Both the position numbers and the translations under genes were made by a program. The notes beneath the pieces are model-generated. The model saw only the letters and a program-made list of their open reading frames with translations, had not been told where the DNA came from and made no database searches. Positions 1 to 11,039 of a stretch of DNA of 64,000 nucleotides are shown in pieces; within the stretch, counting starts at the first letter, position 1, and every line of letters begins with the position of its first letter. The stretch spans positions 82,438,263 through 82,502,262 of the forward strand of contig OZ024831.1 in NCBI GenBank assembly GCA_964016985.1. Reading direction: 5' to 3'. The stretch comes from Anodontia alba (taxonomy: Eukaryota > Mollusca > Bivalvia > Lucinida > Lucinidae).

Positions 1-1372
1 ACCAAGAGGACGAGTAAATTATTTAGTCTACTAATGACACCAAAAAGATGAGTAAATAACATAGTCTAGCAATGATACCAAGAGGAAGAGTAAATAACAT
101 ATTCTACCAATGACACCACAAAGACCAGAAGATAACATAGTCTACCAATGACACCACAAGGACGAGTAAATAACATAATCTACCACTGATATCACAAGGA
201 TGAGTAAATAACATAATCTACCAATGATACCTGAGGACGAGTAAATAGCATGGTCTACCATTAACACAAGAACGACAAGTAAATAATATAGCCTACCAAC
301 GACATCTAGAGGACAAGTAAATAACATAGTCTACCAATGACACCAAGAGGACGAGTAAATGACATAGTCTATCAATGACACCAAGAGGACGGGTAAATAA
401 AATAGTCTACCAATAACACCAAGAGGACGAGTAAATAACATAGTCTACAAATGAAACTAAGATGACGAATAAATAACATTGTCTACTAATGATACCAAGA
501 GGAAGAGTAAATAACATAGTCTTTCAATGACACTACAAGGTCGTGTAGTTAACATAGTCTTCCAAATTCACCAAGATAACGAGTAAAATAACATATTCTA
601 TCAATGACACCACACTGACGAGTAAATAACACAGTCGACTAATGATTCCACAAGCACGAGTGATAACATAGTCTACCAATGGCACGACAATTACGAGTAC
701 ATAACATACCAATGACACCACAAGGACGAGTAAATAAGCTAGTATACCAATAACACCAAGAGGACGAGTAAATAACATAGTCTATAAATGGTACTAAGAA
801 GACGAATAAATGACATAGTCTACCAATGACACGAAGAGGACGAGTAAATAACATAGTCTACCAATGACACCACAAGGACGAGTAGATAACATAGTCTACC
901 ACTGACACCAAGACGATGAGTAAAATAACATTCTATCAATGACACCGCAGTGACGAGTAAATAACACAGTCGACCAATGATTCCACAAGGACGAGTGATA
1001 ACATAGTCTACCAATGACACCATAAGAACGAGTAAATACATAGTCTACCAATGACACCATAAGAACGAGTAAATAAATAATCTAGTCTACCGATAGCACC
1101 GACAAGGACGAGTAAATAACATAGTCTTCCAATGATACCAAGAAGACGAGTAAATTACAAAGTCTAACAATGACACCACAAGAACGAATAAATATTGTAA
1201 GCTACCAAAGACACCACAAGTACAAATAAATAACATAGTCAACATATGATACCAATGACACTAAGAGGACTACAAATGATACCAAGACAACGAGCAAATA
1301 ACAATCTACTTATGGTATCATGAGGACGAGTAAATCGCATGGGGCTACCAAATATACCAAGACGAGTAAATA
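1..1372. repeat. 38-bp minisatellite array, unit 1 copy
   Basis: About 36 imperfect tandem copies of a unit read as GAGTAAATAACATAGTC, then TACCAATGACACCACAAGGAC (38 bp), continuing off the left edge. Units differ by point changes and small indels. The minus strand stays open through several units and gives repetitive pseudo-proteins, which I do not call genes. A second array of the same unit lies at 30345-31890, followed by the same flank, so both belong to the window-wide duplication. Confidence 0.95.
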
Positions 1373-1884
1373 AGTACACATCTAAAGCTATGACGGTAAT
1401 CTGTGGGAAATAGAACTCGTAATATCTTAAGGAAATAGTTCGTCTAACTGTAAGGAAGTGTTCCCTCAGAACGATATCACGCTGTTTGACGACTGAAGGT
1501 TACCTAACGTTGCAAAACGTTTTGACGTCATCTGAAAACACCGAAACAATACGATCGTATAAAGTACATTCTAAAGGAATTATTTTATCAGTTGTATAGG
1601 TTAATACACATTGAGTATTTGGAGCATTTTGGATAGCAAATAATGCGAAGTTTCTTCATGCGGACAACAGAGTCTCTGAGTAGACTGGGCAGATGCGTAT
1701 ACTGATTTGCGTCTTCGTTGTACGCACATGTGAGAAGGTACATTGTCTTACGTTTGGGTTCATAATGATCAGCAAATACAATGTACACTGGAACAGCTTG
1801 CTGAGATAGATAAGGTAATGTGATGTTTTGTGCGTGCAACAGACGGTTCAACTAAAAAACAAAATAAAAACGATATGGATAAAT
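1373..1884. other. Duplicated flank of minisatellite (block A)
   Basis: Noncoding sequence that aligns over its length with 31900-32640, with conserved stretches such as ACAATACGATCGTAT and AAGGAATTATTTTAT. No convincing ORF. The counterpart carries an extra TTAA-flanked element, so this copy is the empty site for that insertion at the TTAA near 1602. Confidence 0.8.
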
Positions 1885-2022
1885 GCTTAGAATGAGTAAA
1901 ATTTTCAGCAGAGTGAACTTTTGAAATATTTTGCTTATTTTCCCGAGAAAAGAAAGATCTGGCATTTCATGCAAATTGCCATAAATCTGTCGTCTGCTGA
2001 ATTTGCCTAGAGAGTGGAAACG
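1885..2022. mobile_element. Degenerate palindromic MITE, internally deleted
   Basis: Contains GTAAAATTTTCAGCAG, a CATTTCATGCAAATTG core and GTCGTCTGCTGAATTT in opposing orientation. The same parts make the fuller elements at 32645-32838 and 19640-19800. Here the second half of the core palindrome is missing. Confidence 0.45.
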
Positions 2023-2056
2023 GTTAATGAGGATCACGTTGGGTACTTTTCTATAA

Positions 2057-3690
2057 GGACTGGATAGACACGTCTTTTGGTATAAGAAGTGGCCAGTACT
2101 AAAACCGACCAGTCAGGACTGGGTAGTCTGATCTCTTGGTATAAGAAGTGACCGGAGCTAAAACTAATCAGTCAGGACTGATCTTTTGGTGTAAAAAGTG
2201 ACCGGAACTAAAACCAGTCAGGACTAGGTAGACTGATTTTAGTAATAACTGATTGGAACTAAACCATCCAGTAAGGACTAGGTAGACTGATCTTTTGATG
2301 TAAAAAGTGACCAGTACTAAAATCGACTAGTCAGGACTTGGTAGACTGATCTCTTGGTATAAGAGGTGACCGGTGCTAAAACCGACCAGTCAGGACTGGG
2401 TTGACTGATCTCTTTGTATAAGAGGTGACCGGTGCTTAAACCAACCAGTCAGGACTGGGTAGACTGATCTCTTGGTATTAGAAGTGACCGTTGCTAAAAC
2501 CGACCAGTCAGGACTGGGTAGACTGATCTCTTGGCATAAGAAGTGACCGGTACTAAAACAGACCAGTTAGAACTGGGTAATCTCTTGCTATAAGAAGTTA
2601 CCAGTGCTAAAACCGATCAGTCTGGACTGAGTAGACCGATCTCTGATGTAAGAAGTGACGGTGCTAAGAAGTAACCAGTACTAAAACCGACTAGTCAGGA
2701 CTGGGTAGACTGATCTCTTGGTATAAGATGTGACCAGTGCTAAAACCTTCCAGTCAGGACTAGGTAGACGGATTGTAATAATAACTGACTAGAACTAAAA
2801 CCATCCAGTCAGGACTAGGTAGACTGATCTCTTGATGTAAAAAGTGACCAGAACTAAAATCGACTAGTCAGGACTTGGTAGACTTATCTCTTGGTATAAG
2901 AGGTGACCAGTGCTAAAACCGACCAGTCTGGACTGGGTATACTGATCTCTTGGTATAAGAAGTGACCGGTGCTAAAACCGACCATTCAGGACTGGGTAGA
3001 CTGATCTCTTGTTATAAGAAGTGATCGGTGCTAACACCGACCAGTCAGGACTAGGTAGACTGGTCTCTTGGTGATAAGAGGTGACCGGTGCTCAAATCGA
3101 CCAGTCAGGACCTGGTAGGCTGATCTTTTGGTCTAAGAGGTGACCGTTGCTAAAACCGATCAGTCAGGAGTAGGTTGACTGATCTCTTGGTATAAGAGGT
3201 GACCGGTGCTAAACTGACCAGTCAGGACTGCGTAGACTGATCTCTTGGTATAATATTGACTGGTGCTAAAACCGACAAGTCAGGACTGTATAGACTGATC
3301 TCTGGGTATAAGAAGTGACCGGTGCATAAGCAGACCAGTCAGGACTGAGTATAAGAAGTTACCGGTGCTATAACCAATCAGTCAGGACCGGGTAGACTTA
3401 TCTCTTGGTATAAGAGGTGACCAGTGCTAAACGACCAATCAGGACTGGGTATACAGATGTCTTGGTATTAGAGGTGGCCGGTGCTAAACTGACCAGTCCG
3501 GACTGCGTAGACTGATCTCTTGGTATAAAAAGTGACTGGTGCTAAAACCGATAAGTCGGGACTGTATAGACTGATCTCTGGATATAAGAACTGCCCGGTG
3601 CATAAACAGACCAGTCAGGACTGGGTATAAGAAGTGACCGTGCTAAAACCGAACAGTCAGGACTGGATACGCAGATCTTGACTTGAAACA
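2057..3690. repeat. 59-bp minisatellite with higher-order structure
   Basis: About 27 copies of a 59-bp unit built from GACCAGTCAGGACTGGGTAG, ACTGATCTCTTGGTATAAGA and AGTGACCGGTGCTAAAACC. Variants recur in blocks. An AATAACTG-bearing variant and its neighbours at about 2238-2400 reappear at about 2768-2920, and a block at about 3205-3350 reappears at about 3490-3640. The array is absent from the matching place in unit 2, so it arose or was lost after the large duplication. Confidence 0.95.
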
Positions 3691-4934
3691 TTACCACTCT
3701 TTTGGCTAATTTAGCAGACGGCAAGTTGCTAATATATTTCTTATTTTTCCTAGAAAACAAGACTGCCTAAAAGTGATCTTATTAGTGGGCGCCCGTCTTA
3801 TCGGTCTAATAAGAAAGTTACCATTTGGGACTGGCCAAAGCCGCCCAAAATAGCGGGGTGGTCTTAATTTCGAGTGGAAGTTTACCAGTTTGAAAGAACA
3901 TGCAGACTAAAGGCTTATTGTGTTGATTGTAAAAGTTGTGAAATTAAGCTGTAAATTTTACATGTTTGAAGGAATATGCAGTCACAAGACTTATTGCGTT
4001 GATTGTAAAAGCTGTAAGATCCGTTTTAACTTGTCAATGACCATCTGTTGCCATTTCCAGTTCAGTCGCTTATAGTCGGGTTTCTGAATTCCTGTATCTT
4101 GCAAAAAACGTAACCCTAGCATCGGAAAGATATACGGCTGAATTTTTGCATATATAAAGCCTGGATATAGGGTCATACAAAAACCGCTGTATAGCAATGC
4201 GAAACTAAACGCATTTTGGAGAAACGCATGCAGTTTGCATGATACTGGTTAAGGGTTTTGCCAAGCAACTGTAAGTTCTATCAAGCGTATAGTACACATG
4301 CAGGTAAAATACATCAATATACACCCAACTCGCGATAAATTAATCTGTACAGTCGATGTCTGAATATAAATTAGCACTGATTGTTTAACACTTTTGTCGT
4401 GTTTTGTAAAACGGCGTGTATTTTATGGAATTTGTATAAACATTTAAGTGTGCGGAAATTACGTCAATTATAATGTTTGGTATTTATAAATTATTACCCA
4501 GTATAGTTCGTCAACAAAGGTTTTGAAATTATGGACATGAAGAAATGCGCGGCGATTCCCCTCAACATACATGTTTAAGACTTACGAAAGTACAATGCAG
4601 TGTTCTACGCGAATATTTTTTATTCAGAATCCATAAGCTAGAACGTTCGAAAGATGTCTGGTAAAATTTAAAATGTAAAATGCTGTCATAAAATGTGCAA
4701 TCAAACGTTTTCTTTCAGGTTTATTGTAGCGGACATATTGAACGAAAATTTGAACATTTTTGATATTGATCCATTTCTGTATACCTTCTAATAAAGGCTA
4801 TAGAAAAACGGTAGAAGATTTATTTGAAAAGCAGTTTGATTGCGCAAATTAGAAATTGATATCAGACAGGAATACGGTGCCTCTCCCTTAAATGCGGAAA
4901 ATAACCGAGGTGTCACTAATGCCGTCATGTTTGC
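3691..4934. other. No gene seen; fragments of dispersed repeats
   Basis: Holds a piece of the palindromic MITE family (3700-3765) and a stretch with GGTGGTCTTAATTTCGAGTGG that recurs inverted near 42870. Bases 3965-4080 match 35090-35200, sharing GTAAGATCCGTTTTAA and GACCATCTGTTGCCATTTCC, and mark block D of the large duplication. Open frames here are short and lack coding character. Confidence 0.6.
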
Positions 4935-5232
4935 ATATGTTTGTGTTGGGGTTTAACGGCCCTTGTTGTTCATTTTGTGTCGTCTCCCAGAGAAAGGGAG
5001 AAAAGAGAGAGAAGAGATAGTAGAGGAGATGAAAGAGAGGGACAGGGAAGAAAGAGGAACATGAATGAAAGTGAAGAATCAGAAGAAATAAAAACATCGC
5101 CCCTCTACCCTTACCTGCTATAGGGATAGTAGGCCTTGCCCATCTGTAAGCCAATATCGGTTGGATGCCCCGGTGACGTACGATACACGACATCTTCGCC
5201 ACACTCGACCGCCCCCGTTTGCACATGTGCAT
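4935..5232 (-). mobile_element. Dispersed SINE-like repeat
   Basis: Inverted relative of 43575-43830. Both carry the block GAGAAAGAGAGAAGAGATAG/TCTCCTCTACTATCTCC, a TTGGGCAAGGCCTGCTATCC segment and the tail GTTAAACCCCAACTCAGTC on the coding-like strand. The tail resembles 3' ends of molluscan tRNA-derived SINEs, but no clear A and B boxes were found here, so the class is uncertain. Confidence 0.55.
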
Positions 5233-6556
5233 ACGAAAATAAACATTCTGCTGTCGGTTTTGAGCATTTTTTTTCTCTCTTTTTGTATGATTTTAAGCTG
5301 AATAGACAAAATTTTGTATACTTAGAATTTGTTAAGTATCAACTGGACCTCGTTAGAAACATGCAAATTTTCGCAAAATGCAATGTATGCATATCTGCTA
5401 TACAGTTGTTTTATGTACAGACATGTGCAGGCTTTCTCCTTATATCGAAATAAATCGTATCGCTTTCCGATGCTGGGGTTACCAAAAATTGAGTATTAGA
5501 GGCTTGTATTCTTAAATAAACATATCGGTATGTTATAGAATATCAGCATATTATTGTTGAACCTTTACTAACATACCGTATTAGACCTAATTACCGCACC
5601 TGCGCCTAGGTTCTTGTCGATGACCCGTGTGTGTGTGTTTGGGAGGGGGGGGGGGGGGTGAAGGTGGGGGATGGGCAGGGGTACTCACTATATACGCATA
5701 GGTAGGGATGTGTCATTTTCAGAGTCTCTGGAACGGGGGGGGGGGGGTGGGGAGGGGGGCGGGGAGAAGCAGGGAAGAGGGAAAGGGGATGTTTTGTTGT
5801 AATACATCTGGGAAGGGTTTCAAATATGTATACCTATCTGGATCTGGAAAGGGGTTCATGTCTGTCTGGAAAGGGGGTGGTAAACCACTTTAGCCTGGAA
5901 CTGGGATATCATATTTGGATTACTGTACCCCGCTTCATATTGCCTAAACCAATAACATTACAATTGTATTACAATTGTATTTGGTAAAAAGCATTGTATA
6001 TACCTAAGTTAAACTTGATATTGTTCGATTCCTGTTGCACTCAATATCGATAATATGCAAGTAAATCCTTGTTAAGTTAGCTGACTGAGCAAATGAGCAT
6101 ATATTGTTTGTCTACAATGGGGTATATGTTCGTCTTACTTTTGTCTGGAAAGGGGGTCTCAGTCGTGTCTGGAAAAGAGTAGGGTCCCCGGGGGCCTGGC
6201 ACACCCTACTTTTTTGTTAGTAAGTGTCCCCCCAAACCCCTGGGAGATAAGATTGTATTTGCAGTAAGGTCCTTGCAGTAAACCCGCTTAATCAAATGCC
6301 CTGCGTGTAAGTCAGCTATATAACGAGTGCTTCGGTTCCAGTATATTACAGTACGACTCGGCTAAATCAGAATGGAACGCGTATATACAAAAAAAGTATC
6401 TAGCGGTTCAAACTGCTTTTTCTCGTAATTAAAAAGAAAATAAAAAATCAGATCTTAGAATTTATCAAAACTTCTTTTATATACACCAAGCCTTTTTACC
6501 TTCGACAGTATTTCTAAAAGACAATTCATGTTTTAAATTACAGTACAATTCCGCTA
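5233..6556. other. No gene seen; G-rich tracts
   Basis: Contains two poly-G rich tracts (5641-5668 and 5737-5790) embedded in degenerate copies of a TCTGGAAAGGGGG motif that recurs to about 6180. Bases 5545-5610 (ACTAACATACCGTATTA) match 35240-35290 in unit 2. The open frame at 5708-5893 is a translation of the G-rich repeat. Confidence 0.5.
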
Positions 6557-6560
6557 TTAA

Positions 6561-6741
6561 CCCTTGTCTTGCTGAATAAATTAAGATGGCACGCCTACTT
6601 CTAATTTCCAGCCAATCAGATTACCTGATCGGGTTTTTGATAGAAATTGACATATTTAATGACAAATAGTGCAGATCCAAAAGCCAACTAACCTGGATCT
6701 ACACTGTTTGCTAAGACATGCCGTGTTCAACAAGAGAAAGG
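6561..6741. mobile_element. piggyBac-type MITE, 181 bp, TTAA target duplication
   Basis: Flanked by TTAA at 6557-6560 and 6742-6745. Ends are inverted: CCCTTGTCTTGCTGAA on the left, and the complement of TTCAACAAGAGAAAGG on the right. The centre has a decayed version of the window's common hairpin core (GTGCAGATCC and GGATCTACACTGTTTGC). TTAA duplication is the hallmark of piggyBac-mobilised elements. No coding capacity. Confidence 0.8.
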
Positions 6742-7064
6742 TTAAGACTACCTTTTGGATTGCCTGAAATTGTTCTAATTAATGGGGTGGTGTTAATATT
6801 GAATATAGAATAATAAGAAAGAAATCAGGAATCTTAATAGTGACGTGGTCTAAAATTCTAGTGGCCTTAATAGCAGAAAAAAAACGTGTAGTTAAATGTC
6901 CACCTTATAAGGGTACATCTCAAAGAAAAATCCACAGAGAACTTCATGTATTCAATAATGCTTATGCGGCTTCCGACCCCCGCCCCTCCCCGCCCTCTCG
7001 ATCTTTATAAAGCATATGTTGTTGGTATTTGAATTGCCTCGATTACTTGGCTGTGCGTTTATAG

Positions 7065-7243
7065 GAATATGTGCGGTAATTAAGTCGAATATAGAAGGTA
7101 AAAGACTAGGAGAATGTATTGCTGAGCTGTTTGGTGAGAATATATATAAACGAATAGGAAAGCACATTGTCGTGTTGCTTGGTAAAAGCAAATTTGAACA
7201 GATTCATCTTGTTTTCTCATATGCGTTTGGAAGTATTCATAAA
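7065..7243 (+). CDS. Candidate internal exon, unrecognised protein
   Basis: An open 179-bp segment bounded by a pyrimidine-poor acceptor (GTGCGTTTATAG at 7053-7064) and a strong donor GTGAGT starting at 7244. It encodes about 59 residues with a basic, amphipathic character, including LGECIAELFGEN and IGKHIVVLLGKSKFE. A paralogous segment at 35609-35785 keeps the same acceptor, the donor (GTAAGT) and readable peptide similarity (EECI.RLFGEN, EHIVVLF), but carries one extra base and an in-frame stop early on. Conservation of splice sites in both copies of the duplication is the main argument for a real exon. The protein family is not recognised and no neighbouring exons were identified; it may instead be the interior of an old transposon. 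Confidence 0.3.
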
Positions 7244-8160
7244 GTGAGTGACTGCAGGATCACATTATTAACACTTTCACCACTGGCTTTCTGAAAAAAG
7301 ACTCTTCTATCTTTAACTTTGGGCATGTCCATTGTTGTAAAAAGGAATGTCAGGCAAAATTAAAATAAAACAAGATGGCCAAGGAGGCCCTGTATCGCTC
7401 GCCTGATTACCAGACAAGCTAAAAGGGACGGATGATAGGCCATCCTACTTGTGGTTCTGAAGATGATTTTAAAGGGTTATTACTATATTTGAGCATGGTT
7501 GCCATTTTGGTCAAGTGACCAGGACTAATTATATAAAATTTGTTTCCAGCGAGCCAAAGATGTTCCACATGAAATTTGACTTCAGTTGGCTCAGTGGTTT
7601 CTGAGAAAAAGATGTTTGAAAGTGTAGATGAACGATAGCCTGAAGGCAGGGGCAGATAACCTGTGGGAAAAACGATGACAACAGAAATGCCTTATCACTA
7701 TACCAATTTGTTGTAAATTTTCAAAACATCTCTCTGGACTTTGATTTTGTATACTTGTTTCAAGACTTTCAAATGTTAAAGCCTAAAGAAACAAAGTTAA
7801 TATTGTTGTAAAATAGGTCAAGGTCAAACCAAGGTCAACGTTTATACAAACTTCTAGGGCTTAAGACTCTTTTTGCTGTGTGCCAAGTTTGAAGGTCATC
7901 TGACATATGGCTCTGAAGAAGAAGATTTTTAAAGCTTTTTTATCATATACGAGGGTCGTGCAAAAAGGTTCTGTCACTAATAGGCTTCCTTTGTTTTATC
8001 CCAGGTATATTTTAAAATGCTTCACTGCACTTGAATGGTGTGTTGAATAGCTAACGATACCCGTTTATTTCATGGAAATTGCTTTCCAACTGACCGAGTT
8101 ATTTCAAACTGAAATAGATGCAGTCATATACACTAACAAATTTATTTGATACATTGGAAC

Positions 8161-9675
8161 ATGAACCAGAAGACTGAACTTCGTAGCTATATTAAATGCC
8201 GCATTAGGCTTAATATAGATTCAAAAAAGGTAAGAGAAAAGTGCATATAGTGCCACAATCACAAATCACAGCCCTTTCCAGACACCAAGAGGAAGAGGAA
8301 ACCGATAAAACCAAACAAGCACAAATCGAACAAACGTAATGCTAAAAGGACTGAAAAACACAAGGACAAAATAACACAAGGTTAAGACATAAAACAAATC
8401 GCCTCATAGAATAAACCACAAAGCAATAAACAGGAAGACTAACATCGGGACCGCCGCCTTAGAACGGTCAGCAGAGTAAACCACCGGGGTGGGGGGTGGG
8501 GCGGTTAAAACACTTTTACAGCTAGCCAACTTCACCCTGGGTCCCGATGCTACTCTTAATACAGAAACACATAAAAATTCGGTTCGCTTAAAGGCTCCCA
8601 ACTCAGTCAACGCATCAAAGCGAAAACACAAAAATCAAATTAATCGCTATAATAAACAAAGACGAGTACTCATGGCTAATTCTACTGTATGCCAGAGTAA
8701 ATGAAAACCCATAGTTGAACCACGGCGGGCCAAGCCAAAGCAGATATTAAATGAATTGTGTGGTATATATGGACCTCAGATCATTTCAATGCGCTCAGTT
8801 TTTAGGTGGGTTAAAGCTTTAAAAGCTGGGAAATTTTCTATACCCATCCTGAAAGGCCTATGTTACCAAGGCTAACATCGCTGCTGTAAAGATTGTGGTC
8901 GAACAGGAAGCGCGATTGTCTGTCAAAGATATAGCTAGTTGTACTGGCATATCAGAAGGCAGTGTGCAAACAATTCTGAAAAAAGCGTTTGGACCTGAGA
9001 AAGGTTTGTGCTACGTGGGTACCTCATTTGTGCCCGGGAACGTTTGCAAACATACAAAGGCTGTAATAGTCGGGTTATTTCTAACTTGCTAACAGGTGAT
9101 GAAACCTGGGTGCACATGTTTGAGCCACAAAGAAGGGCTGATTATAAGCAATGGAAGCGAAAAGATAAAATAACGCCCATGTATTGCCAAGAGAACTATA
9201 AGTTCGAAAACGATGTTGAACGCAATTTTCTTTAAATGAAGTAGGCCAGTCGTTCAAGTGCCTTGTCCATCTGGTCATACAGTCACTGGCCGATTCTACA
9301 AGAATTCTGTACTGAAGAAAGTGAAAGAGTTTTACAATAAGAAACGACCAAGCAAATAATGGTCACCTTTTACATGACAACGCCTCCTCTCATAAGTGTG
9401 AGGTTGTTAAATCTTTTTTGGCTTCTGAAAATGTGACAGTTATAAACCATCCACCTTATTCACCTGACCTGGGTCCCTGTGACGTTTTTTTATTTCCAAA
9501 GCTTAAGAAAATGCTTTCTGGAAATAAGCATACGTCTAGAAGTTCCCTTGGCCGCACTATTTATCAGTGTCTCCAACAGATACCAAAAGAAGACTATTTA
9601 TCTGCTTTTCGCGACTGCGTAAAAATGTTACAAAAATGTGTTTCAGTAAAGGGGGAATACTTTGAAGGTTTGTAA
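8161..9675 (+). pseudogene. Broken mariner transposase
   Basis: Reading starts at ATG 8161 with a typical helix-turn-helix opening (MNQKTELRSYIK), which stops at 8239 just before foreign sequence. Coding similarity resumes near 8706, continues through a second helix-turn-helix (IASCTGISEGSVQTILKK, 8928-8981) and the first catalytic block LTGDETWVHMF (9089-9121), then the HDNASSH block near 9375 and PPYSPDLGPCDVFLFPK (9451-9501). The family's DD34D triad is therefore recognisable: D in GDE, D in HDN and D in the final CDVFLFP block. The gene is spread over three frames with several frameshifts and an inserted repeat, so no active enzyme can be made. The last frame (9418-9675) is open to its natural C-terminus GEYFEGL. 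Confidence 0.9.
8240..8705. repeat. Dispersed repeat inserted in mariner transposase
   Basis: Non-transposase sequence between the first coding block and its continuation. It contains CTTAGAACGGTCAGCA, a G-rich tract, TTACAGCTAGCCAACTTCAC and GGGTCCCGATGCTA. The same ordered landmarks (GGAACGGTCAGTA, G tract, AAGCTAGCTT, GGGATCCCAACC) occur at 44583-44715, so it belongs to a multi-copy family. Insertion boundaries are approximate. Confidence 0.6.
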
Positions 9676-10106
9676 TAAAAATATGATTGATAAAACGTGG
9701 CACTGAAGTAAGCCGAACCCAGTGACAAAACTTTTTGCAGGACCCTAGTATGGGCATGGCGGTAATCTTGGTCATGTGACCAGATTCAATTATATAAACT
9801 TTGTTTTCCAGGAGGCAAAGATGTTGCATATAAAATCTTACTTCAGTCGGTCCAGTGGTTTCTGAGAAGATGTAAAATAGGTCAAGGTCAACCCAGGATC
9901 ATCATTTATACAAACGTTGTAGGGCTCAAGTCCCTTTTCCTGTGTGCCAAGTTTCAAGGTCATCTGACATGGTTCTGAAGAAAAGGATTTTTAAAAGGTT
10001 TTTACCTTGTATGCTTGTATGGGCATGGCGGTCATCTTGGCCATGTGATCCAGGACCTATTATATAAACATTTGTTCCCGCGAGGCATAGATGTTCCATA
10101 TAAAAT

Positions 10107-10297
10107 CCCGGCAGGCACATGACGTAAATACAACGTCGCCTCAACGTCGATGCAACGTCATGACGTTGCATCGACGTTGAGGCGACGTTGTATTTACGCA
10201 CATGACGTAAATACAACGTCGCCTCAACGTCGATGCAACGTCATGACGTTGCATCGACGTTGAGGCGACGTTGTATTTACGTCATGTGCCCGCTGGG
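10107..10297. mobile_element. Double perfect palindrome, AACGTCG-type miniature element
   Basis: Ends are CCCGGCAGGCACATGACG and the complement of CGTCATGTGCCCGCTGGG, flanked by AT on each side. The removed site rejoins the surrounding repeat (ATAAAATCTCACTT). The interior is two tandem copies of a perfect palindrome of about 80 bp, centred on CAACGTCATGACGTTG, filled with ACGTCG/CGACGT motifs. It is related by termini and motif to 32887-32993. Confidence 0.8.
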
Positions 10298-10772
10298 ATC
10301 TCACTTCAATCAATCAACTGGTTTCTGAGGAGAGGTTTGAATGTGTGGACAGAGTTTTCCAATGTAAAAGCCTAAATGAGCAAAGTTCACTTTATTATAA
10401 AATAGTTTAAGGTCAACCCTGGATCATCATTTATATAAACTTTGTAAGGCTTAAGTCCTTTTTGCTATGTGTCAAGTTTCAAGGTCATTTGACTTATGGT
10501 TCTAAAGAAGAAGATTTTTAAGATATTCGATTTACAAATGACCTACTTGGAATTCTAAGAAACGAATTTATTTTTTAATGATTTTATCGATGTGTTAATG
10601 GCGGCAAATCACTCACAAACTACACATAAGTCCTTTATTCAGTTTGTGAGGCACGGATTACACATCGTTAAATTCCACAAGAAAGAAATTCATTCCAAAT
10701 ATAATCAATATTTTAACTAAACTTGGCTTGTTTAAACTTGGATATCTTCACTATTTTGTCAGACACTCAGTT

Positions 10773-10996
10773 GAGTCTGTCTGATTAAGCAAACAAGATC
10801 ATTTTCTGGACTGAACCGAGGCAGATAAAAGTCTTCGCAGGGCACTGTGTGGCTACCCAAGGATCCAAACCGTCTTCAGGCGTAGGCTGATCTGAGTCTT
10901 CGCTGGGCGCACATGCAATATCATAGGAAATGCTGTGTCCTGGCTCTATTCTTTGCTTGTGGGAAAATGATCTTGTTTGCTTAATCAGACAGACTC
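10773..10996. repeat. 34-bp perfect inverted repeat upstream of peptide gene 1
   Basis: Arms at 10773-10806 and 10963-10996 are exact reverse complements over 34 bases (beginning GAGTCTGTCTGATTAAGC). The 156-bp spacer includes GCTGATCTGAGTCTTCGCTG, a motif of dispersed repeats in this window, and GGAAATGCTGTG, which is conserved upstream of peptide gene 2. The second gene keeps only the gene-proximal arm, partly. Confidence 0.85.
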
Positions 10997-11039
10997 AGTT
11001 GATTAAACATGTAGGTATTTCTTCTAGGCGCAAATAAAC

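Larger units (their letters stand above)
7950..9748 (+). mobile_element. mariner-family transposon, 1.8 kb, inactive
   Basis: Terminal inverted repeats begin CGAGGGTCGTGCAAAAAG at 7950 and, reverse-complemented, CTAGGGTCCTGCAAAAAG at 9748. TA dinucleotides flank both ends (7948-7949, 9749-9750), the standard Tc1/mariner duplication. Removing the element rejoins a repeat unit that is continuous in its sister copies near 10016. The element exceeds the usual 1.3 kb because about 465 bp of other repeat sits inside the transposase gene. Confidence 0.93.
7363..10530. repeat. Cluster of roughly 300-450-bp dispersed repeat units
   Basis: Units at 7430-7949, 9749-10106 and 10298-10530 share, in order: a GGGCATGGCGGTCATCTTGG-like start, GTGACCAGGAC..TTATATAAA, CAAAGATGTTCCA, CAGTGGTTTCTGAGAA, ATAGGTCAAGGTCAA, TGTGCCAAGTTTCAAGGTCA and TGGTTCTGAAGAAGA. 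The cluster is interrupted by the mariner at 7950-9748 and by the palindromic element at 10107-10297. The opening AAGATGGCCAAGGAGGCCCT occurs once at 7372. Confidence 0.75.

Noticed and set aside
142..1041. Minus-strand ORFs encoding similar Leu/Val/Tyr-rich peptides (also at 30650-31597)
   Set aside because: They are translations of the 38-bp minisatellite; the peptide repeat follows the DNA unit and has no start or splice context.
1..1372. CRISPR array (also 2057-3690 and 29027-29405)
   Set aside because: Units are contiguous and imperfect with no unique spacers, and the setting is eukaryotic.
4888..5309. Overlapping ORFs on both strands
   Set aside because: They lie in a dispersed repeat that recurs inverted at 43575-43830, with no shared reading frame.
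9557..9829. Minus-strand 90-residue ORF
   Set aside because: Antisense to the mariner transposase and crosses the element end.
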